Shown piece after piece: positions 1 through 11,095 of a stretch of 64,000 nucleotides of DNA. The notes under the pieces were generated by a model that worked only from the letters and a program-made list of their open reading frames with translations, searched no databases and was not told where the DNA came from. The stretch's first letter is position 1. Every line of letters begins with the position of its first letter. The stretch is taken from NCBI GenBank assembly GCA_963383645.1, contig OY726557.1:127704103-127768102 (forward strand), in the 5' to 3' direction. This stretch comes from Muscardinus avellanarius (Eukaryota; Chordata; Mammalia; Rodentia; Gliridae). The translations under genes and the position numbers were made by a program.

Positions 1-600
1 CTTTGAATCACACCTATGCCTTTGTCTTAATGCATGAAGAGTTTTACTAGAGAAAAAAAGATGCTTGACTGCTATCTATTATATTGATATTTTAGTAGCA
101 GTTAAAATATTAGAGTTAGGAAGCTGATATCTCGAACTATATAAAATCCTTCAGTAAATCAATGTCTTGGTTTCAGTTATAAAAATTTGAGATACCAAGT
201 TTAGTTGACTCGAGATTTTGACCATCCCCAGTTGGAAAATAGACAAGTGAGGTAGGAATAACGGAGGTTTAGAACTTGCTACCTGGCAATGGTAGAGAGA
301 TATTGCTTTGGGTATAAATGCTGTCCAGCTGATTTTGGGCACAGGGAACCAAGTGAAAAGAGAATTAGGAACTTTGTGATAAAAATTTAAAAAATAACTA
401 AAGTATCAAATTATAACAATAGAGATTCACAGGATAGAACCAAGTTCTTAGTTTAGGGGTTAGATCTGGGAAAAGTCCCACTTCTTCTTTTGGTCCCCAA
501 AGGAAAAAAGACACATGGATGAACATTTAGAGAAATGTGGAACTTATATGTCTAGTCTATAACTCTCCTTCAAATTCATGACTTGTAAATCTAGAGTTCC
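1..600. other. Unique non-coding DNA, nothing recognised
   Basis: AT-rich single-copy-looking sequence. I see no repeat family, RNA gene or coding stretch. The only open frame (about 60 codons, minus strand) has no family resemblance. Confidence 0.5.
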
Positions 601-805
601 TCAACATATCCACTTGATTATACAATAAACCTCTCAGACTCATTGTGTCCAGAACCAAATTACTGATCTCCCATCCTGGGATGTGTTTCTTCCTCAGTCA
701 TCCTCATCCTAGATGACAACAATGCCATCTTTCCAGTTGCTCAAAGCATCCTTAATTCTTATTTTACTAACACTAGCAGCAAATTTCTTTTGTTGTTGCT
801 GTTGT

Positions 806-993
806 AGTGGCGATTAAACTCAGGGCAAATGATTTCTGAGCTACACCCCAGCCCTATTTTTTTTTTAACTTGAAACAGGGTCTCACTAAGTTTTCTAGAG
901 TCTTCCTAAATTTCTCAGGATGTACTTAAACCTACAATCCTGTCTCAGTCTCTCAAGTACTGGGATTACAGGCATATACCACCTTGCCCAGCT
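806..993 (-). repeat. SINE, B1-ID type, diverged
   Basis: Read on the minus strand it gives the B1 head (phrase ACTGGGATTACAGGCATATA on the plus strand), an A-rich linker (poly-T at 855-866) and the ID tail (TGAGCTACACCCCAGCCCTA). It is well diverged, so an old copy. No clear target-site duplication. Confidence 0.8.
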
Positions 994-1018
994 CAACAAC
1001 TTTTGTGTATATGTATGT

Positions 1019-1230
1019 GTGTGTATGGTACTAAGGATTAAATCCAGAGGCATTCTGTCTCTGAGCTATAACCTCAGCATTTAAATAATTTTTTTGTTTG
1101 TTTGAAAAAGAGTTTCTCTAGGTCACTGAGATTCTCACTAAATTTCTGAGGCTGGTCTTGAACCTGAGAGTTTCTTAGTCACAGCCTCCTAAGTGTTGGA
1201 ATTATAGGCTTGTGCCACCATTCCCAATTC
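1019..1230 (-). repeat. SINE, B1-ID type, strongly diverged
   Basis: A second minus-strand dimer starts 25 bp after the previous one. The ID tail (GAGGCATTCTGTCTCTGAGC) and B1 head (GGAATTATAGGCTTGTGCCA) are both recognisable, but it is more decayed than most copies in the window. Confidence 0.75.
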
Positions 1231-1476
1231 ATCAACTTCTTATGATTCCACTTTCAAAATATATTGTATATTCAGAATCAGCTGTTCTTTTAGCACTTTA
1301 TAGCTGCTACCTTGCCTGAGCCATCTTCCTTTCACCTGCTTTTCTGTGACTGACTCCCAACTAGTCTCACTGCTTCTACATTTGCCAGCTCCTGATTCCT
1401 CAAAGTCTACTCTAACTCAGCAACCAGAACTATACCCCTAAAATCAATGTCAATCTCAATTGAAAGCTATTTTCTG

Positions 1477-1894
1477 AGCTGGGCGTGGTGGCGCAAACTT
1501 GTAATCCCAGCATTTGGGAGGCTGAGACAGGAGGATCACAGTTCATGGACAGCCTCAGCTACTTACTGAGGCCCTCTGCAACTCAGTGAGACCCTGTTTC
1601 AAAATAAAGAATACAAAATAGATCTGGGAGCCAGGCATGTTGGCACAGGCTTGTAATCCCACCATTTTGGAGGCTGAGACCGAAGGATCGCGGTTGGCGG
1701 ACAGCCTCAGCTACTTAGTGAGGATCTCTGCAACTTAGTGAGACCCTGTTTCAAAATAAAGAATAAAAAGTAGACAGGGGATGTAGCACAGAAGTCAAAT
1801 GCCTCTGGGTTCTATCCCCAGACCCAGAAAAAAAAAATAGGGCTGGAGGTGAGGTCAGAAGTAGAATGCCCCTGGGTTCAATCCCCAGTACAAA

Positions 1895-1925
<31 letters not shown>

Positions 1926-1928
1926 AAT
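1477..1928 (+). repeat. SINE interrupted by a second SINE, with (AAAT)n tail
   Basis: The outer element has its B1 head at 1477-1625 and its ID tail at 1838-1890, followed by an (AAAT)n tail to 1928. Its own A-rich linker was the landing site of the inner copy (1631-1837). The outer target-site duplication is TATTTTCT at 1468-1475 and 1929-1936. Both copies share TACTTAGTGAGG-type B1 words. Confidence 0.85.
1631..1837 (+). repeat. SINE nested within the 1477-1928 SINE
   Basis: A complete B1-ID dimer inserted into the A-rich linker of the outer copy. It ends in the variant tail CTATCCCCAGACCCAGAAAA rather than ...CCCCAGTACC. That variant tail also occurs in the young copy at 60341-60582 (CATCCCCAAACCCAGC), so the two probably belong to one subfamily. 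Confidence 0.8.
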
Positions 1929-1944
1929 TATTTTCTTTCAGGGA

Positions 1945-2215
1945 TTGGGATAATGCTCCTCTGGCAACCACCATATGACCTGGATGCACTGCTCCTCAGT
2001 ATCTTTCCAAAATAATTAAAATTAGAATACTATAGAAATGCATGAATACCCATGTTTATAGCAGCACAATTCACAATCGGCAGACTGTGGAACTAACCTG
2101 AGTGTCCATCAACAGATGAATGGATAAAGAAAACGTGGTATATACACACCATGAAGCTTTACTCAGCCACAAAAAACAAAATTATGTCATTTGCAAGAAA
2201 ATAGATGGAATTAGA
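1945..2215 (+). mobile_element. L1 ORF2 3' fragment
   Basis: Plus-strand L1 from the extreme C-terminal part of ORF2. It has the familiar runs TAGCAGCACAATTCACAATC and CATCAACAGATGAATGGATA, ending near the ATAGATGGAATTAGAAACAT block. It is only about 270 bp, truncated at both ends, with no open frame. Confidence 0.8.
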
Positions 2216-2359
2216 AACATCACGCTTGATGGTTCAAGTTGGCAGTGCTTCTACTGATACAGTGTTATCAAAACTCTTGTTGATCTCCCATGTATGTAAT
2301 GGAGATTCAAATTATTAGACGAGGACATCCTTCAAAGATATTTTTCTAGCCTTCATTTC

Positions 2360-3000
2360 TATTCCTTACTTCTGCTGAAATGGAGGAGTGGACCCATTTG
2401 TCACATACCTGATCCCTTTAAGGAAAGATAGCCAGCTACACCTTTATCTCTAGTTTCAATCTGGACCTCAATCTCCTTTTGATTTGGATAGACTGAAAAC
2501 TTCTCAAATGATACCAGTTTGATTTCTTTTTGCTTGACAGTTCTTTCCTCAATTCATGTCCTTCTTTTTACCTTTTGCTATCGGCAACAAAAAGAAATCA
2601 AGCTATACCTTTGACACTTTGCTTGGAAATGTCCTCAGCTAAATATCTAAGTCCTCCACTTATAAATTCTGCTTTTCACACAACTACAAGGTGCAAGTCA
2701 GCCATATTTTCTAAAGGCTGCCCCCTTTTTTCAGTTTAGAATCACTTCTTATTTTTTCTCATCCCTTACAAGAATGCTTTCAATATTCATATTTATATCA
2801 ACATTCTGTTATACATATCTGTTCCTTCTGGCTGTAGAAGTCTCTTCTACAATGCTCCTAACTTCCATCTGAATCCTTCCCAGAGAACTGTTCATATTTC
2901 TATGAACAGTCTCTTCAAGGCAATCTAAGCTTTTCCTATTTGCATTGAAAAATTTTTCTAGTCTCCCGATATTATCCAATTCCAAAAACACTGACTTTTT
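2360..3000 (-). mobile_element. ERVL-MaLR internal region remnant, antisense
   Basis: TTTCTTTTTGCTTGACAGTT, CTATCGGCAACAAAAAGAAA and GGAAATGTCCTCAGCTAAAT match the internal region of MaLR endogenous retroviral elements (MLT1/MST-int type) as I know it, in reverse orientation. It is short and heavily mutated. It has no long open frame and encodes nothing usable. An antisense LTR-like stretch follows directly. Confidence 0.6.
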
Positions 3001-3039
3001 AAGTTATTTGTTACAACTTATTCCACTTCTCAGGACCAA

Positions 3040-3340
3040 AATATATATTATATTTCTAGGAGTTCTATAAAAATTTACTATTAGCCAGGTGGCTCAGAAC
3101 AACAGAAATGCATTATTTCACAGTTCTATGGGCCAAAAGTCTGCAATCAAGATGTTGAATGACCACACTCATTTACAGGGACAAGGCTTAGAAGCTGAAA
3201 GATGGGTCTTATGAGAAACGGGCAATGTGAATTTCAAAAGTAGAAGTAACATTCATATACCATATTTTTGATGTAGCTGATTGGATGGAAATACAAATAC
3301 CATATGTACACACATATATATCAGGGTTATTATCTCCAAA
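3040..3340 (-). mobile_element. LTR remnant next to the MaLR internal region
   Basis: The phrase GGCTCAGAACAACAGAAATG, then TTTCACAGTTCTATGGGCCA, resembles antisense MLT1-type LTR sequence ('...aacaacagaaatttattctctcacagttctgg...'). It lies where the LTR of the preceding internal fragment should be. The far end is too decayed to fix. Confidence 0.45.
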
Positions 3341-3515
3341 GATTTAGAACATAGACCAAGACAACTTTAGTATCTTTGTAGTTTCTAAGATTAGATGGTC
3401 AGAGAAAAGCAAATAGGCAGTGAAAAAATGTTGGTAAGTTGTCTTTTTAAGACCTGGCTATATTTAAAAGCTTTGATTTAATGGTACAGCCCTGTAGCTT
3501 TATGATATATTTTTT

Positions 3516-3703
3516 TTAGGTACTAGAGATTGAACCCATAGGTATTCTACCTCCAAGCTCTACCCCCAGGTATATTTTGAAACAGAGTCTTACTAAGTTG
3601 CAGAAGGCCTCACTAAGTAGCTGAGGCTGTCCATGAACCTGTGAACCTCCCGTCTCAGCCTCCCAAGTACTGAGATTACAAGCATGTGCCACCATGCCTG
3701 GCT
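3516..3703 (-). repeat. SINE, B1-ID type
   Basis: A full dimer in reverse: T-run at 3510-3519, ID tail ACCCATAGGTATTCTACCTC, linker, then B1 head ending ATGTGCCACCATGCCTGGCT. Good match to the other copies. Confidence 0.85.
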
Positions 3704-3704
3704 T

Positions 3705-4240
3705 GATATTTCTTTTTATTAGAATAGCTATGTTCATTTTGTGACTTAAAAAGATTCTAACCAACAGGCTCAAAATCTCAGAATCACCCTTCAGTTTTTT
3801 TATTTTAAAAATCTCTATTGATATTAAATGAGTTCAAGTTTTAATGCTAACTTCATGCTGAAATATAAATAGGCTACTTATTATCTTCAATTTCATTTTA
3901 GTCGAATAAGACTTAATAGGGTTATAATGTAATCCTATTGTCCCAAAGAGCTTGATCTTTACATTGGCCAGCTGTTTTTCTTTTTAACCATATTAATTTA
4001 AAAGTTCAGTTATAGTTAGTATATTTTTTAAATCTTTTTATTCTTGAATACATCATAAATACAGAAGGACCTATGGAAACATATAATTACATCATTATTT
4101 ATTACTTAAAGAGTAATTATGAGACAAAATTCATTAACTACCAACAGAGTTAAAAATATATCATCACTGATTCTCTAGAGGTCATTGCTCTGTGTCCCAA
4201 ACTCAGTTACATCCCATTGCCTCTCCCCAGCATTAAGATG
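3705..4240. other. Unique AT-rich DNA
   Basis: No repeat family or coding potential seen. It ends at the left target-site duplication of the L1 that follows. Confidence 0.5.
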
Positions 4241-4255
4241 ATTTTTCTTGACTTT

Positions 4256-7200
4256 TATTTTATTTTTATTTTTTTATTTTTTTATTTAAAAAAATTTTTT
4301 TTTATTGGTGCATTATATTCATACAACTTATTGGGGTAAAAAACTTGTGTGTACAAACATGTACTCATCGCTGATTTAACCCCTACCCAAATCCCACCCC
4401 ATTCCCTCCCCGTCCCTCCCTCCCTTGCTTGGCTTAGTGATTGACTTCGATATGTTTAAGTACATTGTGAGCTTTAGAGATTTTCCTCTTCCCCCCTCAT
4501 TTCTCCTCCTTTAGGTTGACTTGTTTGCTCCTCTTTTCTCCCTAACTCTCACATATTAGGGAAAGCATCTGATTTCTTATTTTTTGTGCCTGACTAATCT
4601 CACTTAGCATAATGTCCTCCAGTTCCATCCATTTCCCTGAAAATGATGTAATTGAGTTTTTTTTTGATGGCTGAGTAAAATTCCATTGTGTACATATCCC
4701 ACAGTTTTGTAATCCATTCATCTGTTGATGGACATCTTGGCTGGTTCCATAGTTTGGCTATGGTGAATTGTGCAGCTATGAACATAGATACACATGCATT
4801 AGTTTGGTAGTTTGGTTTCCTAACTTTTGGGTAGATACCCAACAGTGGTATTGCTGGATCAAATGGTAGATTTGTTCCCATTCTTCTGAGGATTCTCCAT
4901 ACTGTTTCCAAAGTGGTTGCACTAATTTGCAATCCCACCAACAATGTCTTAGAGTTCCCACTTCTCCACATCCTCGCCAGCATCTGTTGTTGTTTGTGTT
5001 TTGAATGATGGCCATTCTAGTTGGAGTTAGGTGAAATCTCAGGGTAGTTTTGATTTGCATCTCTCTGATTGCCAAGGATGTTGAACATTTTTTCATGCAT
5101 CTATTGGCCATTTGAATTTCTTCTTTTGTGAAGTGTCTATTTAGTTCATTTGCCCATTTTGTTATTGGATGCTTTGTTTTCTTAGTGTTGAGTTTCTTGA
5201 GTTCTCTGTATATTCTAGATATTAGTCCTCTATCAGTGGTGTAGGTGGCAAAAATCTTCTCCCATTCTGTTGGCTCTCGATTGAGATTCTTGATAGTTTC
5301 CTTTGCTGAACAGAAGCTCTTCAGTTTCATGCAATCCCATGTATTGATTCTCCTTTTAATTTATTGTGCCTTTGAGGTCTTGTTGAGGAAATGTTTGCCT
5401 GTGCCTATGTGTTGTAGTGTTGGACCTATGCCCTCTTCAAGGAGCTTCAAAGTCTCTGGTTTAATTTCCAAGTCTCTGATCCATCGTGAGTTGACTTTTG
5501 TACAGGGTGAAAAAGTGGGATTAACATCCAATTTTCTGCATATGGTTAACCAGTTTTGCCAACACCATTTGTTGAAGAGGCTATCTTTTTTCCAGTGTAG
5601 GTTTTTGGCCTCTTTGTCAAAAATCAATTGGCTGAAAGTGTGTGGACTTGTTTCTGGGTCTTCTATTCTGCTCTATTGGTCTATATATCTGTTCTTTTGC
5701 CAGTACCATGCTGTTTTTATTACAATGGCTTTGTAGTATAGTTTAAAGTCAGGTATTGTGATTCCTCCTGCGTGGTTTTTGTTGCTGAGAACTACCTTGG
5801 CTATTCTGGGCTTTTTGTTATTCCAGATAAATTTAAGGACTGATTTTTCTATGTCTGTGAGGAATGATCTTGGTAGTTTAATGGGCATTGCATTAAATCT
5901 GTAGATCACTTTTGGAAGGATGGCCATTTTAATGATATTTATTCTGCCAACCCATGAACATGGAAGGTCTTTCCATCTTCTAAGATCTTCTCCGATTTCT
6001 TTTTTCAGTGTTTTATAATTTTCTTTGTAGAGATCTTTTACCTCCTTGGTCAAGTTTATTCCTAGGTATTTTATTTTTTTTGTGGGAGATCCTGAGTGGA
6101 AGTGTTTTCTGAATTTCTTTTTCAGTGGATTTATGGTTGGTGTACAGGAAAGCTTCTGATTTTTTAAGATTGATTTTGTATCCAGATACCTTGCTGAATT
6201 TGTTGATCAGTTCTATAAGCCTTTTGGTTGAGTTTGTTGGGTTTTCTAAATATAGTATCATGTCATCTGCAAATAGTGAAAGCTTAAGTTCTTCTTTTCC
6301 TATTTGTACTCCTTTGATTTCCTTTTCTTGCCTTATTGCTCTGGCTAGAGTCTCTAGTACTATATTGAAGAGAAGTGGTGATAGTGGGCATCCTTGTCTC
6401 GTTTCAGTTTTTAGGGGAAATTCTTGAAGTTTTTCCCCATTTAATATGATGTTGGCAGTGGGCTTATTGTAGATCGCCTTAATAATGTTGAGATATGTTC
6501 CTTCTATTCCAATTCTCTGCAGTGTTTTTATCATAAATGGATGTTGAATTTTATCAAATGCTTTTTCAGCATCTATTGAGATGATCATGTGGTTTTTGTC
6601 TTTGATTCTGTTTATATGATGAATTACATGGATTGATTTTCATATATTGAACCAGCCTTGCATCCCTGGGATGAACCCTACCTGGTCATGGTGAATGATT
6701 TTCTTGATGTGGTTTTGAATGCGTGTTGCTAGTATTTTGTTTAATAGTTTTGCATCCAAGTTCATCAGAGATATAGGCCTGTAGTTTTTCCTTCTTTGAA
6801 CTGTCTTTATTCGGTTTGGGTATTAGTGTGATGTTGGCTTCATAGAATGTATTTGGGAGAGTCCCGGTTTTTTCTATTTCCCGAAATAGTTTGAGTAGTA
6901 TTGGGATTAGTTCTCCTATAAAGGTTTTATAGAATTCACTTGGGAAACCATCTGGTCCTGGGCTTTTCTTTGATGGTAAGCTCTTTATTGCTATTTCAAT
7001 CTCTTTGATTGTTATTGGTTGGTTTAAGTGTTCTATATCTTCTTGACTCAGTTTAGGAAGGTTGTATTTATCTAGGAAGTTGTCGATTTCCTCCAGATTT
7101 TCCATTTTGTTGGAGTATAGTTTTTCAAAGTAGTTTCTGATAATCCTCTGAATTTCTACGCTGTCAGTAGTAATGTCTCCTTTTTCATCCCTTATCTTCA

Positions 7201-8535
7201 TAATTTGGGTTGATTCTCTCTTTTTTTTAGTTAGGTTGGCTAGTAGTGGTTTATCAATCTTGTTAATTTTTTCAAGAAACCAGCTTTTGGTTTTGTTGAT
7301 TTTCTGTATTGTTTTTTTATTCTCTATTTCGTTAATTTCTGCTCTAATTTTAATAATTTCCCGTCTTCTGCTGGCTTTGGGGTTCAATTGTTCCTGCTTT
7401 TCAAGGGCTTTGAGGTGTGTCATAAGGCTATTTATTTGAAGATTTTCTGTTTTTCTTATGTGAGCACTCAGTGCTATAAATTTTCCTCTTAATACTGCCT
7501 TCAAAGTGTCCCAGAGGTTTTGATATGTTGTTTCTTTATTTTCATTTGTTTCCAGAAATTTCTTGATTTCACCTCTTACATCTTCTATGACCCATTCTTC
7601 ATTCAAAAGTGTGGTGTTCAGTCTCCACATGTTTATGTTGTTTCTCTGGGTCTTCTTATAGTTGATTTCTAGTTTCATTCCATTATGGTCTGAAATGACA
7701 CAGGGAAGTATGTAACATTTTTAAAATTTGCTAGTGCTCATTTTGTGTCCCAGGATGTGATCTATTTTGGAGAAGGTTCCATGAGAAGCTGAGAAAAAAT
7801 GTAAACTCTGCTGTAGTTGGGTGAAATATTCTATATGTGTCCAACAGGTCCATTTGGTTAATGGTGTTCTTTAGTTCTGAGACATCTTTACTGACCCTTG
7901 GTCTGGAAGATCGGTCTAGTATTGTGAGAGTTGTGAGAGGTGTGTTGAACTCTCCCAGTATTATTGTATTGGGATTTATGTGTGACTTCATATCACAAAG
8001 AGTTTGATTTATGAAAGTAGCTGCCCCTATGTTTGGGGCATAGATGTTGATTATTGTTATTTCCTCTTGCTGGACTATTCCTTTTACCAGTAAAATGTGA
8101 CCTTCTTTGTCTCTTCTAATAAGTTTGGGTTTGAAGTCTAACTTGTCTGATATAATAGTTGCTATTCCTGCTTGTCTTCGAGTACCATTAGCATGGATTA
8201 CCTTGCTCCAGCCCTTTACCTTGAGTTTGTTCCTATCTTTACTTGTAAGGTATGTTTCTTGTAAGCAGCAGATGGATGGATTCTGGCTTTTAATCCATTT
8301 TGCCACTTTATGTCTTTTTATTGGGGAGTTGAGGCTGTTTACATTCGGTGTGATTATAGAGAGATAATTTTTAATTCTCACCATGTTAAGATCTTATTTC
8401 TGTTTGAGATACTGTTTATTCTTCTTTGCTTAGTTGTCTGCTGGATGGGAATTTTTGTTTCTTTGGTTCTGGCGTGTATTACCCATTTCCTCTTTGCAGT
8501 TAATCTCCTTGAGTATTTTCTCTAGTGCTGGTTTT
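4256..8535 (-). mobile_element. LINE-1, 5'-truncated, antisense, ~4.3 kb
   Basis: In element order it runs from the last ~50 codons of ORF1 (near 8535), through the inter-ORF gap, all of ORF2 and the 3'UTR, to a T-rich (poly-A complement) end at about 4256-4310. The 3'UTR ends in the word complementary to TTGGTGCATTATATTCATAC, shared with other L1 tails here, and includes a G-rich polypurine block (4390-4430 in reverse). The target-site duplication TTTTTCTTGAYTTTTA is at 4242-4257 and 8758-8773. The right copy lies beyond a SINE fused to the 5' end, so L1 and SINE share one duplication. Confidence 0.93.
4600..8384 (-). pseudogene. L1 ORF2 (endonuclease-reverse transcriptase), decayed
   Basis: Broken by frameshifts and stops into pieces 8384-7731, 7678-6686, 6588-6013, 6053-5673, 5627-5361, 5330-4776 and 4983-4600. 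The first piece is the AP-type endonuclease (LQETYLT, INIYAPN). Its canonical GDFNTPL motif reads GEFNTPL, which would replace a catalytic Asp. The second and third hold the reverse transcriptase, with [15 protein letters not shown] and an intact FADDMILYL catalytic box. The last pieces hold the C-terminal region ([15 protein letters not shown]). It cannot make a functional protein. L1 ORF2p normally nicks target DNA and reverse-transcribes L1 RNA there. Confidence 0.93.
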
Positions 8536-8757
8536 CATTTTTATTTTTTAAATTTATTTTTATTTTTTATTTTTTTGGTGGTACTGGGATTCCTGGAAGC
8601 CCTTCTACCTCCGGGCTACACTCCCAGACCTATGTTTTTATATTTTATTTGGAAACAGGGTCTCTTAAGCCAGCGAGGCTGGCTTCGAACCTGCGCAATC
8701 CTCCTGTCTCCGTCTCCCAAGCGTGGGGATTACAAGCGTGCGCCAGCAGGCCCGGCT
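8536..8757 (-). repeat. Full-length SINE (variant-tail subfamily) joined to the L1 5' end
   Basis: Minus-strand SINE with its 5' end at 8757 (complement of GCCGGGC) and its A-rich tail at about 8536-8575 abutting the truncated L1. The tail is the variant type (plus-strand words TTCCTGGAAGCCCTTCTACC and CCGGGCTACACTCCCAGACC). It has no duplication of its own that I can find. Instead the L1's duplication encloses L1 and SINE together. Confidence 0.85.
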
Positions 8758-8774
8758 TTTTTCTTGATTTTTAG

Positions 8775-9465
8775 ATAATCATCCTTTTTTTTTCTTTCTC
8801 ATTCAATCTACATAAAATTTCCAAACAGAGTATTTTTAATATTTGAAATTGTGAAATGTATAGAAATAGACTATATTGAATATGTTCTTTGGGATTGTAT
8901 TTTTGCTCAGTGGTATGTTCACAATTCATATCTGTTCATACATGTGTCGTCTCTTCCATGATATCTTTCTCATCCCTTTATCAGATCCTATATGTTCTTT
9001 GACAGAACATATTCGTTTTCCTTATTTTCCAGGGATTTCTATATTCTGCTTTGTAATATAATTTTTATGTTCTATGGTATTTTTTCCTGGTTTATTAATC
9101 CTTTAAAGGCAAAGCATTTGTTTCAGATTTCTTTCTCTTCGATAGTTCCAGACTTGAGACTATGCATAATTTATGCTTGTAAAATGCTTATTAAATGCAT
9201 GATGCTGAGAATTACAGTATATATTTGGATGGCAGACCCTTTATTATGTATTCCCCAAAGTCTAGATGGCTCACTAATAAATACATCTCATCTATTTCTC
9301 GTCTCACTAGGCCATTGTGCACGATCAGCTTAGTGTTTGACTTCAATTACATTCTCAATAGCATCTTTTCATCTCTCAAAAGCTCTGTTTTGTGTCTGCT
9401 AACCTGCATCTGTCTAATATTGAAATCTTTGCTCAAATGAAAACAATTGGGTAAATAAAGTGTAA
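8775..9465. other. Unique DNA, nothing recognised
   Basis: Several short open frames of 60-110 codons overlap in different frames but show no family resemblance. No repeat is clearly recognised. Confidence 0.45.
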
Positions 9466-9816
9466 GTGGGTGAAGGATTAATCAGAATCAGGCCTCTTAA
9501 TTCTATGCTGCTTGGACTAAAGAAATGTAATGAGGGGGACTCCAATAATAAAAGCAGAAAGAGTATGAATGAGCCCTTGAGACCTTGTGGAGATGGAAAC
9601 GTACTTACTCCTATCCCTTCTAAGAAGAAACACAATGGTTCCCATGGATTAAAAATCTCAGAGCCTCAGGATGGCCGGCTTTCTGAAATCCTTCTTCTGG
9701 AAGATGCTTTGCCTTATTTAAGCCAAAGAACAAGTGTATTTGGGAAAACTCAAGTGAATTCCCCTAAGCTCAAAGCATACAAAGCAAAACACAACTTCCT
9801 TCTGAAAAGGAAATGA
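9466..9816 (+). CDS. Unassigned 116-codon ORF, possible exon or pseudogene
   Basis: An open frame follows a TAA at 9463 and runs to TGA at 9814-9816. It opens at GTG; the first ATG is at 9505, residue 14. It is not in a repeat. The product is lysine-rich at the C-terminus (ending KHNFLLKRK), with a possible short acidic/hydrophobic helix (LSEILLLEDALPYL) and low-complexity Ser/Asn/Lys near the start. No domain or homologue is recognised. Upstream, CTATGCTGCTTGGACTAAAG (ending 9520) is a weak candidate splice acceptor. There is no poly-A tail, which argues against a simple processed copy. It could be a terminal exon, a decayed gene or chance. Confidence 0.25.
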   Translation: MGEGLIRIRPLNSMLLGLKKCNEGDSNNKSRKSMNEPLRPCGDGNVLTPIPSKKKHNGSHGLKISEPQDGRLSEILLLEDALPYLSQRTSVFGKTQVNSPKLKAYKAKHNFLLKRK

Positions 9817-10440
9817 AGTGTTTTATTTCTTTATTTATTAGATTTGTTACTAACTGTACCCTGTGCCAGAGGCCCCAAGGCAGAAAGGCTTATTGTAAAA
9901 TAATAGAGATAATTAAATTTTATATTACGAAACAGCAATCAATGCAGGAAAACTAGTATCTAGTCCACTGGGGATATTGAAACTAAAGAGGTAGGTTCTG
10001 CTTGATGTCCCAGGGCCAAACACCACTGCTATCTCTATTCCTCTCTCCCCATTAATATTTATTAAGAATTTTCATTGCTGGGCACCTCACATAGTTTGTT
10101 TTCTACTAAGTAAGATTGTAGTTTGATCATATAAGCAACAGAGGGAAGTATCTCTGGATAATATTTTGGGTATTGACACTAGAAGCACCTCAAGGATATA
10201 TACCAACACTCGAAGACAAATTTGTAAAATTGGATAATCTTGATTTCAGAGAGGTTTCATTTTTCAAGGCACTTGAGGACCCAGTAAGAAACAGAGGGTA
10301 GCCATGAATATTAAGATACAGCTCTGTAGAAGATAAAAATATTGTATACAAAAAAAGAGGACAAGTAACTTATAGAACATATAGCTAGTAAAAGCTAGAA
10401 CCTTGAATCACAAGCAAAACTCTTTGATTTAAAATCATTT
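9817..10440. other. Unique DNA, nothing recognised
   Basis: No repeat, RNA or coding signal identified between the unassigned ORF and the L1 tail. Confidence 0.45.
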
Positions 10441-10446
10441 CCATCT

Positions 10447-11095
10447 GTGTGGAGATTCCTCAGAAAACTGAGACGGGATCCACTCTATGATCCAGCTCTA
10501 CTATTCCTGGGTTTCTTTCCAAAGGTACTGAAGTCACAATATCATAGTGATGCATGAATATCCACATTCATAGCAGCACAATTCACAATGCTAAATTATA
10601 GAAGCAACCTAGGTATTCCTCATCAGATGAGTGGATTACAAGACTATGAGATATATGCACAATGGAATTCTACTCAGCAATAAAGGGGAGCAAAATCATG
10701 TCCTTTGCAGGAAAATGGATGGACCTGGAGAACATTATGCTTAGTGGGATTAGCCAATCACGGAGAGTGAAGGGTCATACATTTCCTCTCATATGCAGAA
10801 ACTAGGGAGTAATCACAATACCAGAGGGACTTCAGACAGTAGAGGAGAAACTTCAGTGGAGCCAGGGAGGTGGTCTAGGGGAGTGTGGGAGAAGAGGGAG
10901 GATTCATGAAGAAAACACATCCATGGACATTATGTAAACATGTGAGAACACCAATGCCAATCTTAATATCAAGTATGGAGGAAGCTATGGGAAAACTCAG
11001 CAGGCTGTGAACATGTGTATCACCATCACTGTGAATATTATGATATGAGGCTATAATGCACCAATAAGTGTGCTAAAAAAGATAAAATCAACTCC
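10447..11095 (+). mobile_element. L1 3' end, 5'-truncated
   Basis: Starts at TGTGGAGATTCCTCAGAAAA in late ORF2. It passes through CCAGCTCTACTATTCCTGGG and CATAGCAGCACAATTCACAA, and ends in a 3'UTR with the shared terminal word AATGCACCAATAAG. It is fairly diverged. Flanks share only a short AAAATCA, so the duplication is uncertain. Confidence 0.85.

Larger units (their letters stand above)
600..1475 (+). repeat. Ancient interspersed repeat (possibly L2-type) split by two SINEs
   Basis: The stretches 600-800 and 1235-1475 contain phrases such as CTAGTCTCACTGCTTCTACA and GCTCCTGATTCCTCAAAGTC. These resemble the widespread old mammalian repeat that reads '...actggtctccctgcttcc...'. I cannot fix the family; L2 is a guess. 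Two minus-strand SINEs occupy the middle and are listed separately. Confidence 0.3.

Noticed and set aside
5245..5736. 163-codon plus ORF and other plus-strand frames inside 4.6-8.5 kb
   Set aside because: Shadow frames antisense to L1 ORF2.
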